A stretch of 22,703 bases of DNA from Anaerolineaceae bacterium (GTDB taxonomy: Bacteria; Chloroflexota; Anaerolineae; JAAYZQ01): positions 1 through 22,703 of the forward strand of contig JAAYZQ010000439.1 in assembly GCA_012514775.1 (NCBI GenBank), written 5' to 3'. Under the pieces are notes generated by a model, which was not told the DNA's origin, searched no databases, and saw nothing but the letters and a program-made list of their open reading frames with translations. Position numbers and translations under genes: made by a program. Each line of letters begins with the position of its first letter. The stretch's first letter is position 1. Below, piece by piece: positions 1-9,745 of the stretch.

Positions 1-1553
1 AGCAGCAAGACAGCCCCCGGCCGGGCCAGTTCCTGGGCCACGGCGCTGTGGGCCAGGAGCGCCAGATTTGGTGCCTCCTGCCATTCATCTTGCTCCGGCT
101 CCAGGCCAATGGGTTTCAGGTGGGTTTCAGTTTCGTCCAGCACCAGCAACCAGGCGTGCTCCACGGCCAGTTGCGACGGTACGTCCCGCAATAGGAGGTC
201 CGCAAGGTCGGCAAAGCGCAGGCTGGTGCTGAGGGCCACGCTCCACCGTCCGAGAGCCTGCTGATAATCGAGCTGGCGCCGGTAGAAGGTGCTGTCGATC
301 GCGTCCTGGATCCTGCTGCGCAAAGGGTTGACGAGGAGGCCGATGATCAGCGCCGACACAAAGAGAACGATGGTGTAGCGACGACTGCCGGTGGCGGCGT
401 CCATGGCATTGGCCAGGGCGCTGACGAGGAGCAGGTAAAAGGCAGCCAACAGGGCCGTCACCAGGCCATAGACGACGCTCCGCTGGACCACCAGGTCGAT
501 GTCCCACATCCGGTAACGAAGGAGGGCAAAGGAGAACGACACGGGCACCGGCAGGATGGCCAGGAGAAGCAAAGCATTCAGCTCCGACGTCTGGCTGCGG
601 GTGCTCGTCAGGACGATGTCGGCGATGCCGGCTGCCATGGCGCAGCCAACGCCCCACATGATCCACTGCACCTGGCGCCTCTGCACCGGCTGGAGCTTGC
701 GGTACGAGAGGGCCATGCTCGCCAGGCCAAAGGCTAGACTCAGGACCAACACGCCAAAGCTGAGCTGATCGCTGACGAACTGGTAGGGCCACACCTCGAA
801 CCGGCCGATGCCTGCTTGCACCGCCCGGTGATAGACGGTCAGGTTCAGCGCCATCAGGAGCAGGGCACCCAGGTAGAGGCCAATCCAACCCTTTTTCCCT
901 CCTGCCAGCCGGTCTCGGGGAAAGACCAGGAAAAAGTGCGCCACCAGCGCGGGTGCCAGGCTAAGGGCCATCAGTTGAACAGCGACCAGGCTGTCCAGGT
1001 CGGTCACCAACAAGGAGAAATAGAGCCCAAGGGCCAGCCCGGCAAGAAAAAACAGCCTGGCTGCCCGGTTGTTGGGCCTGGCATACGCTGTGCAGGCAGT
1101 TCCTACGATGAACACCAACCCCAGGAAGTTGCGGACAAAGAACCGCAGGTCCAGGCCCTTGTTGCGGATGCCCATGGGCGGCAGATCGAGCACCGTACCA
1201 TCGCGGTCTATCGTGAGGGTCACGTAACTGCCCGCCGGATAACGATTGAGGACGTTGCGATAATCCAGGATCGACGATATCGGCGTGCCGTCGAGGGCCA
1301 GGAAGCGATCGCCGACCTCCAGGCCTGTGTCCCGCGCCCCCAGAGGAACGGCCTCCAGGATCAGCGCTGGCAAATCAAAGCGCATGCCATTGACAGGGCC
1401 CAGGCGGCGCGCGTTGGCGCTGCCCCAGATCGACACACATTGGACGGCAAGGGCTGCAAGCGCGAGCACGACGATCAAGGGCCGGACCAGGGATTGCCCC
1501 GGCCGGACCAGCGTCCAGCTCGAAATCCTGGCGGACAGGATGTTATCCTGCAT
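1..1553 (-). CDS. Membrane sensor kinase, 7TM/PDZ-like type (N-terminal part, runs off window)
   Basis: The frame is open from ATG 1553 to base 1, giving 517 residues with no stop, so the C-terminus lies outside the window. A first hydrophobic segment (about residues 24-43) is followed by a PDZ-like extracytoplasmic stretch (about 65-128) containing GLEVGDRFLALDGTPI, then several more membrane segments (about 138-390). The motif RYRMWDIDLVVQRSVVYG near residue 340 is typical of multi-TM sensor histidine kinases of Chloroflexota. A GAF-like region begins near residue 430 (FADLADLLLRDVPSQLAVEHAW). The kinase core itself is not visible, so the histidine kinase call is inferred from family architecture. 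The start overlaps the stop of the upstream kinase gene by 11 bases (1543-1553), which suggests translational coupling. Its own ribosome-binding site is weak. It is the tenth and last visible gene of the minus-strand operon. Confidence 0.8.
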   Translation of the reverse strand, partial: MQDNILSARISSWTLVRPGQSLVRPLIVVLALAALAVQCVSIWGSANARRLGPVNGMRFDLPALILEAVPLGARDTGLEVGDRFLALDGTPISSILDYRNVLNRYPAGSYVTLTIDRDGTVLDLPPMGIRNKGLDLRFFVRNFLGLVFIVGTACTAYARPNNRAARLFFLAGLALGLYFSLLVTDLDSLVAVQLMALSLAPALVAHFFLVFPRDRLAGGKKGWIGLYLGALLLMALNLTVYHRAVQAGIGRFEVWPYQFVSDQLSFGVLVLSLAFGLASMALSYRKLQPVQRRQVQWIMWGVGCAMAAGIADIVLTSTRSQTSELNALLLLAILPVPVSFSFALLRYRMWDIDLVVQRSVVYGLVTALLAAFYLLLVSALANAMDAATGSRRYTIVLFVSALIIGLLVNPLRSRIQDAIDSTFYRRQLDYQQALGRWSVALSTSLRFADLADLLLRDVPSQLAVEHAWLLVLDETETHLKPIGLEPEQDEWQEAPNLALLAHSAVAQELARPGAVLL

Positions 1554-4500
1554 GCTTGTCCGCAATCGCCTTCTTGATCTCATGGATCAGATTTTCGATG
1601 GACAGGGGCTTGGTCAGGTACTGATCGGCCCCCATACCCAACACCTGTACCTTGTCGCGCTCCTTGTCCACGGGACTGGCGGTAATGACGACGATGGGAA
1701 TGGCGCGCGTGGCATCGGCGGCCTTGAGCCGGCGGATGACCTCATAGCCGTCCACGCCCGGCATCCTGATATCCAGGAGCAAGAGATCGGGAATGGACTC
1801 GGCCACGCGCTCCAGGGCTTCGCGCCCGTTTCGGGCCGTGGTGATCTCGTAGCCGTGAAAGCTGAGGGCCTCTTCCATGAGCGACAGGATGTCGAGGTCG
1901 TCGTCCACAACCAGGATGTGGCGCGACTCGACGGACGGCAGGGGAGAGAGCGCCCGATGCACGGACGACAGGAGTGTCTCCCTGCTAAACGGCTTGACGA
2001 TATAGTCCACTGCGCCGAGGGCATAGCCTTTCTCAGGCTCGGAAACGACCGACGTGATGACCACCGGGATGGGCTGCGTCACCGGATGTTCTTTCAGGCG
2101 CTCCAGGACGACAAAGCCGTCCATATCGGGGAGCATGATATCCAGGGCGATCAACTGCGGCTGCTCCTCGCGGGCCAGCCACAGGGCGTCCTCGCCGCTG
2201 CCCGCCAGGACAACGTGGTAGCCATCCGACTCCAGCTCCTTGCGCAGAAGCAGGGCCAGGTCGCGGTCGTCCTCCACGACCAGGATCTTGGGCCGGCGGG
2301 TGAGGGCGACGGGCGCCTCCGAGACCAGAAGGTCGGGCTCGGGCTCGGGCACCTCGTCCGCTGCCAGGGGCAGGCTAAAGCTGAACGTCGAACCCTTCCC
2401 GACCTCGCTGTCGACCGAGATGTCGCCGCCCAGCATCTCGACAAACATCTTGACGATGGATAGGCCCAACCCCGTGCCGCCCGCATCCTGGACCACGGGA
2501 TCGTCCACGCGGTAAAAGCGGTCAAAGATACGGCCCAGGTTGTCGGGCGCAATGCCAATGCCCGTATCTGCGACGTGAACGTAGACCAGGTCGCCTCGCT
2601 CCTCGGCCACGACCGTAACACGGCCGCCCGCGGGCGTATAGTGCCAGGCATTGGCCAGCAGGTTGCTGAGGATCTGGGTCACCCGGGCGGCATCGCCGCG
2701 AACCAGATTCAGCGGCTCCGGCGGGCTCCATTCCAGGTCCAGTCCCTTTTCGCGGTACTGCTCCCGGAACGAGGCGATTGCCTGGCCGATAAGCTCCAGG
2801 ATGTCCAGCGGCTCGATGGTCAGGCGCAGCCGGCCGGTCTCGATGCGAGAGATGTCCAGAATGTCGTTGACCAGGGCCGTCAAGCGATCGGCATTCGACT
2901 TGATGATCTGCAAGAAGTTGCGCTGTGCGTCGGTCAACCCGCCGGCCATGCCCAGGAAGAGCAGGTCGGTATAGCCCTTGATGGAGGTCATGGGCGTGCG
3001 CAGCTCGTGGGACACGGTCGAGATGAACTCGTTCTTGAGGCGTTCCACCTCCGCCTGGCGGCTGACGTCGCGCAGGGCGGCGACGAGGCCCGGCGTTCCA
3101 CCAATCGCCACCACCAGGGGGGCGATGTTGACCGCCAGCACCCGCTTGCCGGCCTCCAGGCGGATACTGCCCCTCTGCTCCACCTCGGCGGCGCTCTCTG
3201 TCTCCAACCTGGCGCGCAGCTCACCATAGAGCGCCTGGGCCAACTCCCGGTCGTCCGCCGTCTCGCCCAGACCCAGCATGTGGCGAAAGTGCTCCCCTTC
3301 CAGGGCGATGGCTGCGAATCCCAGCAGCTCTTCGGCCGCGGGGTTCACCAGCATAACCCGCCCGTTGTGATCGATCACGAGCACACCGTCGGCGATGGAT
3401 TCCAGGATGGCGCGGTTCTTGGCCGCCTCTTCCTGCTGGGCCTGGAGGGTCGAGCCGAGCTGGTCCGCCTGGTCGGTGATAAAGGCATAGAGGTCCGAGT
3501 TGTTGACGGCGATGGCAATCTGCGACGTGGCGGCGCTGACGAGTTGCAGGTGGTCGCTGTTGAAATAGTCCACCTTTTCGTGCCCCAGGATGAGGACACC
3601 GAGGACGTCGCCGCCGCCCAGGGCCAGCGGCGCCGCCACCACCGAGCGAACGTTCGTCTCCTGGCCGGGTTGCTGTACCCAGCGTTCGTCGGCCGTCACG
3701 TCGGCGATGAGCACCGGCTCGCGGTGCTGCAACACCCAGCCGGCCAGACCCTGTCCCCGCCGCCAGTGAGTGGGCTTGCCCTCGCGCGGCAGCCGCAGAT
3801 CGGGGTCGAGGGTGGCCCGTAGCGTCAACTGATCGGTTTTCTGATCCAGGAGCAGAATGGTGCCGTGCTCCAGGCCGAGGGCGCGGGCAAAGAGCTGCAA
3901 AGCCCGCTGCAGAACGCGATCCAGCTCCAGGGTAGCTCCCAGCTCGCGGGTGATGCTGTACAGGGTCTCAACCCGGTCGCGCTCCACGGTGAGCTCGTCG
4001 AGGGCCTTTTCCAGGTCGCGGGTGCGCGCCTCCACCATGCCCTCCAGCTCGCTGCTAAAGTGAACGATCTGTTGGTAGAGTTGGGCGTTGCGCACCGCCA
4101 TCGCCGACTGCGAGGCGACGGTCAGCAGGTAGTTCAGGTGTTCCTCGTTGTACAGGCTTTCCCGGGTGTAGCTCAGCACGGCAATGACGCCCAGGACCCG
4201 GTCCCCGGCAATCATGGGCACTCCCAGCCAGGAGCGGTAGTCACTGGCGTCAGCCTGGTGGCCGGCCTCGGCTGCGCCGGAGGGCAGGAGCAAGGGCTGC
4301 CCGGCGCGCACGACGTGGCCGGCCAGGCCCTCGCCGCCCTTGCGTGGTCCCCAATCCTCGCGGCCCTCCGGGTCGATAACAAAGGGGAAGGTGATCTCGT
4401 CCTTTTCCTCGTCGTACAGGGCGATGTAAAAGTTTGTGGTGTCCATCAAGCGCCCCGTCTGCTCGTACACCGTGCGCAGCAGGGTCGGCAGATCGAGGGT

Positions 4501-7500
4501 TGAGGTCACTGCCTGGGCCATCTGGTTCAAGGCGTCGAGCTCGCGAATGCGACGCTCGCGCTCCTGGAAGAGCCTTGCGTTCTGAATGGCCACGGCGAGC
4601 TGGTCGGCCGCCATCTCCAGGGCTGCCGCGTCCTCCTCGTGAAAGGCCCCGGACTGTTGCGCCTCGGCGTGGAGCACGCCGATGACCGTGCCACCGAGCT
4701 TGATGGGCACCGACAGGCTGCTGAGGCAATCCCATTCGCCTACCGGGACATAGCGCCCATCGATCCGCCGATCCTGTACCACGATGGTCTCGCCGGTCGC
4801 GGCGGCGATGCCCACCACTCCCTGGCCCGGCTCCTGGAAGTAGCCGTCGGGGATGAGCGCTCGAAACTCGCGGTTGGCGGCGGCGACGACCAGCCGCGGC
4901 GGCTCGTGCTCCAGCAGGAACACGGCCACGCGGGCGTAACCCATGTTCTGGTGCAGATCGTGGGCCGTCGTGTCCAGCATCTCGCCGAACTCGAGCTGGG
5001 CCGCCGCCCGCCGGCCGATCTCGTTCAGAAGCGAGAGGCGCACGGCCGCTTGCTGGGTGCCGGCAAAGAGGCGGGCACTTTCCAGGGCCACGGCCGCCTG
5101 GTCAGCCAGGGTCGCCAGGAGCACCTGGTCGGTCTCGACGAGAGCGCCCCGCTCTGCGCAGCCGGCCATCACCACGCCGAGGCACTGCCGGCCGGCGAGG
5201 AGGGGTGCCAGGAGCAGGGAACCCAGGGGCAAGGGCAGAGCAAGGTCGCCGGCTTCCTGTTCCACGTCCGAGATGAGAAGAGGGTGTTGATCCTCGACGA
5301 CCTGCCTTACCAGCTCACCATCCGCGGCCGTGTTCCAGCGCTGCCCACGGGGCAGCAGGGTGCCCGCGGTGGCGACGGGGCGGAAGCTGCCGTCGCCGGC
5401 CTCAGGTTGGTAGACGACGCTCAACGAGCAGTGAAAGAGCTCGATGACGGCCCGGGCCAGCGTGGCAAGGACCGCGGCCGGGTCCAACACCTGTGACAGG
5501 GCGCGACCCACCTGGTTGAGCTGCGCCAGGCTGTCGGCGCGGCGCTGGACGTCAGCATAGAGGTTCGCGTTCTCCACGGCAATGGCCGCCTGGTTGGCAA
5601 AAATCGCCAGGGCATTCAGCGTCTGGCGCGATGGCCGCTGCCCGTCCCTGGGCTCATCGAGGGAAATCTGGCCCAGGAGCCGCCCGCCGGCGCCGCGGAG
5701 GGGGACGAGGAGCATGTCGCGCGGATGCCACTCTCCTTCCCGCCAGGTTTCAGGATCGGTCTCAGGCCTCGACTCCACGAGGTGCAGACCCGCCGCCCAC
5801 TCGGCTCGCCGCTCGAAGGGGAAAAAGTAGCAAGCGCCAACCTGGTACTCCTCGCGGTAAAGGGCCTCGAGGCGCGCGGCCGGCTGCAGGACCTGCTTGA
5901 TCTCCTCGAGCCGATCGAGGGGCAGGCCGGCAGCCGCCACGCGGCGCATCACGGCCGGTACCCGTTCGCAGATGCTGATGAGGACCATGTCAAAGCCTAT
6001 GGTATCCTGGATGGCGTAGGCAATCTCTTCGAGGGTATCCTCCAGGGGGACGTCGGTGCGCAGCTTGCGGCTGACCTCCAGGAGGCTGCTCATCTGCTCG
6101 GTGCGCGCGCTCAGGCTCTTGTTCAGGCGCAGTTGCTCCTGATAGCGCAGGGCATTCCCGATTGCCAGGGCGGCCTGCTCGGCCAGCGACTGGACGAAAC
6201 TCACGTCCATCTCGTCAAAGGCGTCGGGCTGCATGTGACTCAGGTTGATCACACCGACGACGTTGCCCTCGTAAAAGATGGGCACCGCCAGGGCCGAGCG
6301 TGTCCCCACCTTGACGCAAGGCAGGGATGAGTCGGTAGCAGCGTCGGCCACGACGATGGGCTCGCCTCTCTGGAGCACCCGGCCTGGGGGGTTCTCACCC
6401 TCCTGCTCGAGGAGCAGGCTGCGGATGCGGGCCTCTTCATCCGCCGTGTAGCCCAGGGTCACGCCCACCTCGAACTGGCCGGTGCTCATGTCGCGCAGCA
6501 GCACGTTGCCGTGGGTGGCGCCGGCCGTTTGAATTGCGGTGTCGAGGACGACCTGGAGGATGTGATCCGTGGCCAGGGTGGCGTTCAGCTCGCGGGTGAT
6601 GCGCTGCAGGGCGGCCATTTCGTCCACCCGCATCTGTAGCCGCTCGTCGGTCATCTCGTAGAGACGTGCGTTTTCGATGGCCACCGCCGCCTGGTCGGCA
6701 ACGATCTGCAGGATCTCCAGGTCGGCCTCGTCATAGGCGCCCACCTGGTCGGAGGCCAGCTCCAGGGTGCCGATAAAGTCCTCCCCGATCCTCAGGGGCA
6801 GCCCGACGTAGGAGCGCACCGGCGAATCCTCGGCGTCAATCTTGGGCCGGGGCTCCTGCCGTGCCGATACATCAGGGATGAGGAGCACCTGCTGGTGGCG
6901 GGCAATCCACCCGGTAAAGCCCTCGTCCAGGCGGTAGCTGCCGCCGGTGCTGGCCATGTAGCGCGGGTCGCCGGCGCTGGCCCTGGTGACCATAAGCTGG
7001 TCGCCTTCATTCCACAGGCAGATCTCGGCGATGTAATAGCTCACCAGGTCCTGGATGCGGCTCAGAATGAGGGTCAGGGTGCGCCTCAGGTCCAGGTTGG
7101 CGCGGATCTCGCGGCCGATCTCGCCGATGGCCGACAGCATCTGTACCCGCCGCCGCTCCTGCTGGAACATCCGGGCATTCTCCAGGGCGATGGCCGCATG
7201 GTCGGCCAGGTGTTCCAGGAACCCAACGTCTTCCTCGACAAAGGCCTCCGGCCGGGTGCTTTCCAGGTGCAGCACGCCGAGGACCCGAGCCTCGCGCCGG
7301 ATGGGCACGGCCATCTCCGAGCGCGTACCGGGCAGCGCCGGCCGGTGGCCGGGCTCTGCAGCCGCGTCGGCTATGAGGGCCGGCTCGCCGGACCGCAGAA
7401 CGCGCCCCACGAGGCCGTCGTCCAGGGGCCATGACGCCGACTCAAACACCCGAGAGCCATCGCTGGCGGCCTGCCAGAATCGCATCTCCGGTTGGCCACT

Positions 7501-8703
7501 CCCCTCGGCAAGGATGCCCACCGCCCCGCTGTTGGCCCGGCAGGCTTCCACCGCCCGGCGCAGGACCAGGTCGATGATGTGATCGTAGTCCAGGCTGGAG
7601 CCAAGCTCGTGATCGATCTCTTCGACGGTGGCCAGCTCGTGCAGCCGCCGGGCCAGCGCCTCGTCCGTCCTTTCGTAGAGGCGGGCATTCTCGAGGGCAA
7701 TGGCCGCGTGGGCGGCAAATGTGGACAACAGCTCCAGATCCGGCTCCGCAAAGCGCCGGCCATCCCGGCCATTGGCCACCACCAGGACACCGATGGCCTG
7801 TCCGCGGGTGCACAGGGGCACGCAGACAATAGAGCGCTTAAGTCCGTCCGGGAGGTCAGGGGTCGCCGCCCAGCGGGGATCGGTATCCACGTCCTGCACG
7901 AGGAGCCCTTCACCCGACGCAAATGCCTGGCCGGCCAGGCCCTCTCCGGGCGCCAGGCGCCGGCCCGCGAGTCCGCCGGCCGCCTTCCCCTGGACACCGC
8001 GGACGACCAGGCTGCCCGGCCGGGCAGCGTCCTCGGCCAACAGGAGCAAGCCGGCCTCGGCGCCCAGGATCTCGACCGCCTTGGACGTGACCAACTCCGA
8101 TACCGCCTGCAGATCAAGCGTGGAACTCACCGTGCGTCCGACCTCCAGAATGGTGGTGAGCTGCTGCAGGCGTTGCGCGGCATCGCGCCCCACGCGCAAT
8201 TGGCGCGCTTCCATCGACACGAGGTAGTTGATGGCAAAGGTCAGCGCCACGTACACGAGCAAGTTCCCCACGGCGGGAAAGGGGAAAGAATCGCCCTGAA
8301 TCAGCCAGGCCTGGAAAAAGGGCAGGTCAAAAATGAGATACAGCAACAAGTTCGTGCCCAGGGCTGGCCAGAGCTCCAGGCGGGCGGCCAGGACGCCGGC
8401 CAACAGGAACCCCAGGATGGGGGCCGGACCGGAGGCGTTGCCGGTGAGGTAAAAGACCAGGGTAACGAGCGCCACGTCCAGCAGGGTCAGGGCCCAGCGA
8501 GACCAGGCCACATCACGGAAGCGGGGTGCGGCCAAATAGATCAGCGCGTGGACGGCGAGAGCCACACCCAGGATCACGGCCTCCCGGGTCTCGCCCCGCG
8601 CCAGGGCAGACGCGCCCAGAACCGCTACAACGAAACGGTAGAACCACAGCAGGGCGCGTTCTATTCGACTCTCAATCCACACGGAGGGAGCAGAAGTAAC
8701 CAT
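1543..8703 (-). CDS. Hybrid histidine kinase with nine GAF domains, PAS, HisKA, HATPase and two REC domains
   Basis: A giant sensor of about 2386 residues. About six hydrophobic helices occupy residues 15-165. Nine consecutive GAF domains follow (roughly 191-335, 365-508, 533-677, 708-848, 882-1043, 1070-1205, 1235-1372, 1402-1535 and 1588-1732), most ending in a helix of the form IALENARLY. Then come a PAS domain (about 1766-1880), HisKA with phospho-acceptor His1899 in STVSHELRTP, an HATPase domain (N-box NLLANAW, DTGIGI, GTGLGLSI), and two receiver domains with acceptor Asp2188 (LDIMLPDMDG) and Asp2311 (LDIRMPGVDG). All kinase and receiver key residues are intact, so it should autophosphorylate and relay internally. 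I chose ATG 8703 because GGGGAAG sits five bases upstream; a TTG at 8721 would add six residues. The response-regulator gene ends 54 bp upstream, and the next kinase overlaps its stop. Confidence 0.95.
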   Translation of the reverse strand: MVTSAPSVWIESRIERALLWFYRFVVAVLGASALARGETREAVILGVALAVHALIYLAAPRFRDVAWSRWALTLLDVALVTLVFYLTGNASGPAPILGFLLAGVLAARLELWPALGTNLLLYLIFDLPFFQAWLIQGDSFPFPAVGNLLVYVALTFAINYLVSMEARQLRVGRDAAQRLQQLTTILEVGRTVSSTLDLQAVSELVTSKAVEILGAEAGLLLLAEDAARPGSLVVRGVQGKAAGGLAGRRLAPGEGLAGQAFASGEGLLVQDVDTDPRWAATPDLPDGLKRSIVCVPLCTRGQAIGVLVVANGRDGRRFAEPDLELLSTFAAHAAIALENARLYERTDEALARRLHELATVEEIDHELGSSLDYDHIIDLVLRRAVEACRANSGAVGILAEGSGQPEMRFWQAASDGSRVFESASWPLDDGLVGRVLRSGEPALIADAAAEPGHRPALPGTRSEMAVPIRREARVLGVLHLESTRPEAFVEEDVGFLEHLADHAAIALENARMFQQERRRVQMLSAIGEIGREIRANLDLRRTLTLILSRIQDLVSYYIAEICLWNEGDQLMVTRASAGDPRYMASTGGSYRLDEGFTGWIARHQQVLLIPDVSARQEPRPKIDAEDSPVRSYVGLPLRIGEDFIGTLELASDQVGAYDEADLEILQIVADQAAVAIENARLYEMTDERLQMRVDEMAALQRITRELNATLATDHILQVVLDTAIQTAGATHGNVLLRDMSTGQFEVGVTLGYTADEEARIRSLLLEQEGENPPGRVLQRGEPIVVADAATDSSLPCVKVGTRSALAVPIFYEGNVVGVINLSHMQPDAFDEMDVSFVQSLAEQAALAIGNALRYQEQLRLNKSLSARTEQMSSLLEVSRKLRTDVPLEDTLEEIAYAIQDTIGFDMVLISICERVPAVMRRVAAAGLPLDRLEEIKQVLQPAARLEALYREEYQVGACYFFPFERRAEWAAGLHLVESRPETDPETWREGEWHPRDMLLVPLRGAGGRLLGQISLDEPRDGQRPSRQTLNALAIFANQAAIAVENANLYADVQRRADSLAQLNQVGRALSQVLDPAAVLATLARAVIELFHCSLSVVYQPEAGDGSFRPVATAGTLLPRGQRWNTAADGELVRQVVEDQHPLLISDVEQEAGDLALPLPLGSLLLAPLLAGRQCLGVVMAGCAERGALVETDQVLLATLADQAAVALESARLFAGTQQAAVRLSLLNEIGRRAAAQLEFGEMLDTTAHDLHQNMGYARVAVFLLEHEPPRLVVAAANREFRALIPDGYFQEPGQGVVGIAAATGETIVVQDRRIDGRYVPVGEWDCLSSLSVPIKLGGTVIGVLHAEAQQSGAFHEEDAAALEMAADQLAVAIQNARLFQERERRIRELDALNQMAQAVTSTLDLPTLLRTVYEQTGRLMDTTNFYIALYDEEKDEITFPFVIDPEGREDWGPRKGGEGLAGHVVRAGQPLLLPSGAAEAGHQADASDYRSWLGVPMIAGDRVLGVIAVLSYTRESLYNEEHLNYLLTVASQSAMAVRNAQLYQQIVHFSSELEGMVEARTRDLEKALDELTVERDRVETLYSITRELGATLELDRVLQRALQLFARALGLEHGTILLLDQKTDQLTLRATLDPDLRLPREGKPTHWRRGQGLAGWVLQHREPVLIADVTADERWVQQPGQETNVRSVVAAPLALGGGDVLGVLILGHEKVDYFNSDHLQLVSAATSQIAIAVNNSDLYAFITDQADQLGSTLQAQQEEAAKNRAILESIADGVLVIDHNGRVMLVNPAAEELLGFAAIALEGEHFRHMLGLGETADDRELAQALYGELRARLETESAAEVEQRGSIRLEAGKRVLAVNIAPLVVAIGGTPGLVAALRDVSRQAEVERLKNEFISTVSHELRTPMTSIKGYTDLLFLGMAGGLTDAQRNFLQIIKSNADRLTALVNDILDISRIETGRLRLTIEPLDILELIGQAIASFREQYREKGLDLEWSPPEPLNLVRGDAARVTQILSNLLANAWHYTPAGGRVTVVAEERGDLVYVHVADTGIGIAPDNLGRIFDRFYRVDDPVVQDAGGTGLGLSIVKMFVEMLGGDISVDSEVGKGSTFSFSLPLAADEVPEPEPDLLVSEAPVALTRRPKILVVEDDRDLALLLRKELESDGYHVVLAGSGEDALWLAREEQPQLIALDIMLPDMDGFVVLERLKEHPVTQPIPVVITSVVSEPEKGYALGAVDYIVKPFSRETLLSSVHRALSPLPSVESRHILVVDDDLDILSLMEEALSFHGYEITTARNGREALERVAESIPDLLLLDIRMPGVDGYEVIRRLKAADATRAIPIVVITASPVDKERDKVQVLGMGADQYLTKPLSIENLIHEIKKAIADKHAG

Positions 8704-8757
8704 CACGTCTTCCCCAGTCAAGACCGGGCATCCCGGGCCGCAGGATGCCGTCGAGCC

Positions 8758-9654
8758 TTACCCCCCTGGCTGCCCACGGCGCCGGGCCTCGGCAGCCACC
8801 TCGGTGATCTCGCGAATGTCGGCAAAGGGCGCAGTGTCGTGGTGCACCAGTCCAACAGCCAGGGTCATCAAGGGCACCTTCTGCTTGTCCCCCCGGCCGT
8901 CATCCACGAGAATGTAGCCCAGCTCGCGATCTTTGAAATTGTAGAATGTCTTGACCTCGTCATCAAAGCGCTGTATGAGGCGATCCTTCATCCTGGGCGA
9001 CGCCTCCGGGTTGCTGATGATGATAAACTGGTCGCCGCCAATGTGCCCCACAAAATCACTGCCCGTGCCCACCTCGTCGACTACCTCGATGAGGAGCATG
9101 GACGTGAAGCGCAGGACGTCGTCGCCGGCCACAAAGCCGTAGACGTCGTTGAAGCCGTTGATATGGTTGATGCCGATGTAGAGGATCGACCAATCTTTGC
9201 GCCGCATGATCTCGCGCAGTTGCTCTTCGATGAGCTTGCTACTGGGCAGGCCGGTGACGGGGCTGGTGAGGCTCAGCCAGCCGGCGCGACGCAGGGCACC
9301 CTCCACGCGCAGGAGCAGGAGCTGAAGGTCAAATGGCTTGGTGATATAGTCGTCCGCTCCCAGCTCCAGCCCGGCGATCTGGTCGCTGCGCTCATCCCTT
9401 TGTGTCAGGAAAATGATGGGGATATGGCTGGTGCGCAAGTTGTTCCGCAGGCTGCGGCAGACCTCATAGCCATTGATGTCTGGCAGCATGATGTCCAGGA
9501 TGACCAGGTTGGGCAACTTGCGGCGACAGAGATCGAGGGCTTCTTCGCCCCGTGTGGCAATGATCGTTTCGTAGCCTTGTGAGTCAAAGTAGATGCGCAG
9601 CATGTTCGAGATGTCAAAGTCGTCCTCGACAACCAGCAGGCGCCCTTTGCTCAT
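8758..9654 (-). CDS. Response regulator with degenerate GGDEF output domain
   Basis: 298 residues. The N-terminal receiver domain (about 5-120) has the acidic pair in VVEDDFD, phospho-acceptor Asp54 in LDIMLPDING, and the conserved Lys in YITKPFD. The C-terminal domain (about 130-290) is a GGDEF-type fold, but the signature reads GGDQF (206-210). The usual metal-binding DID of diguanylate cyclases is replaced by GIN in IGINHINGFND, and the Arg of the RxxD inhibitory site is a Thr. The ND and GDDVL elements that contact the guanine are kept. It may therefore bind a nucleotide but probably does not make c-di-GMP. A strong ribosome-binding site (AGGAG, five bases from ATG) fixes the start. It lies just upstream of the nine-GAF kinase, its likely phosphate donor. 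Confidence 0.92.
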   Translation of the reverse strand: MSKGRLLVVEDDFDISNMLRIYFDSQGYETIIATRGEEALDLCRRKLPNLVILDIMLPDINGYEVCRSLRNNLRTSHIPIIFLTQRDERSDQIAGLELGADDYITKPFDLQLLLLRVEGALRRAGWLSLTSPVTGLPSSKLIEEQLREIMRRKDWSILYIGINHINGFNDVYGFVAGDDVLRFTSMLLIEVVDEVGTGSDFVGHIGGDQFIIISNPEASPRMKDRLIQRFDDEVKTFYNFKDRELGYILVDDGRGDKQKVPLMTLAVGLVHHDTAPFADIREITEVAAEARRRGQPGG

Positions 9655-9670
9655 GCTCTCCTACCTCCCC

Positions 9671-9726
9671 CCTTGTTCAGGCACAAGGTTTCTGCAATCG
9701 GCGCCCGCCTGCCTGGCCCCGCGGGC
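9671..9726 (-). promoter_or_regulatory. Two hairpins between reductase and response-regulator genes
   Basis: The 91-bp gap at 9655-9745 holds two inverted repeats. CCTTGT (9671-9676) pairs with ACAAGG (9683-9688) around a six-base loop, immediately 5' of the ribosome-binding site of the response regulator in the transcript. GCCCGC (9703-9708) pairs with GCGGGC (9721-9726) around twelve bases. Neither is followed by a U-tract on the minus strand, so a classical terminator is unlikely. They could be processing or translation-control structures at the boundary between the metabolic and two-component parts of the operon. Function is inferred. Confidence 0.35.
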
Positions 9727-9745
9727 ACCGTCCATTGATTCGTCC

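Noticed and set aside
8704..8721. TTG 8721 as the start of the nine-GAF kinase
   Set aside because: The ATG at 8703 has a well-spaced GGGGAAG; the TTG has no clear ribosome-binding site.
7492..9582. Long open frame (696 codons) on the plus strand opposite the two-component genes
   Set aside because: It lies antisense to the clear kinase and response-regulator domains, its translation is low-complexity and Gln/Gly/His-rich with no domain, and such frames are expected opposite GC-rich genes. The same applies to plus-strand frames at 2575-3822, 4639-5496 and 10843-12252.
8758..9654. Response regulator as an active diguanylate cyclase
   Set aside because: GGDQF and the loss of the DID metal site argue against catalysis.
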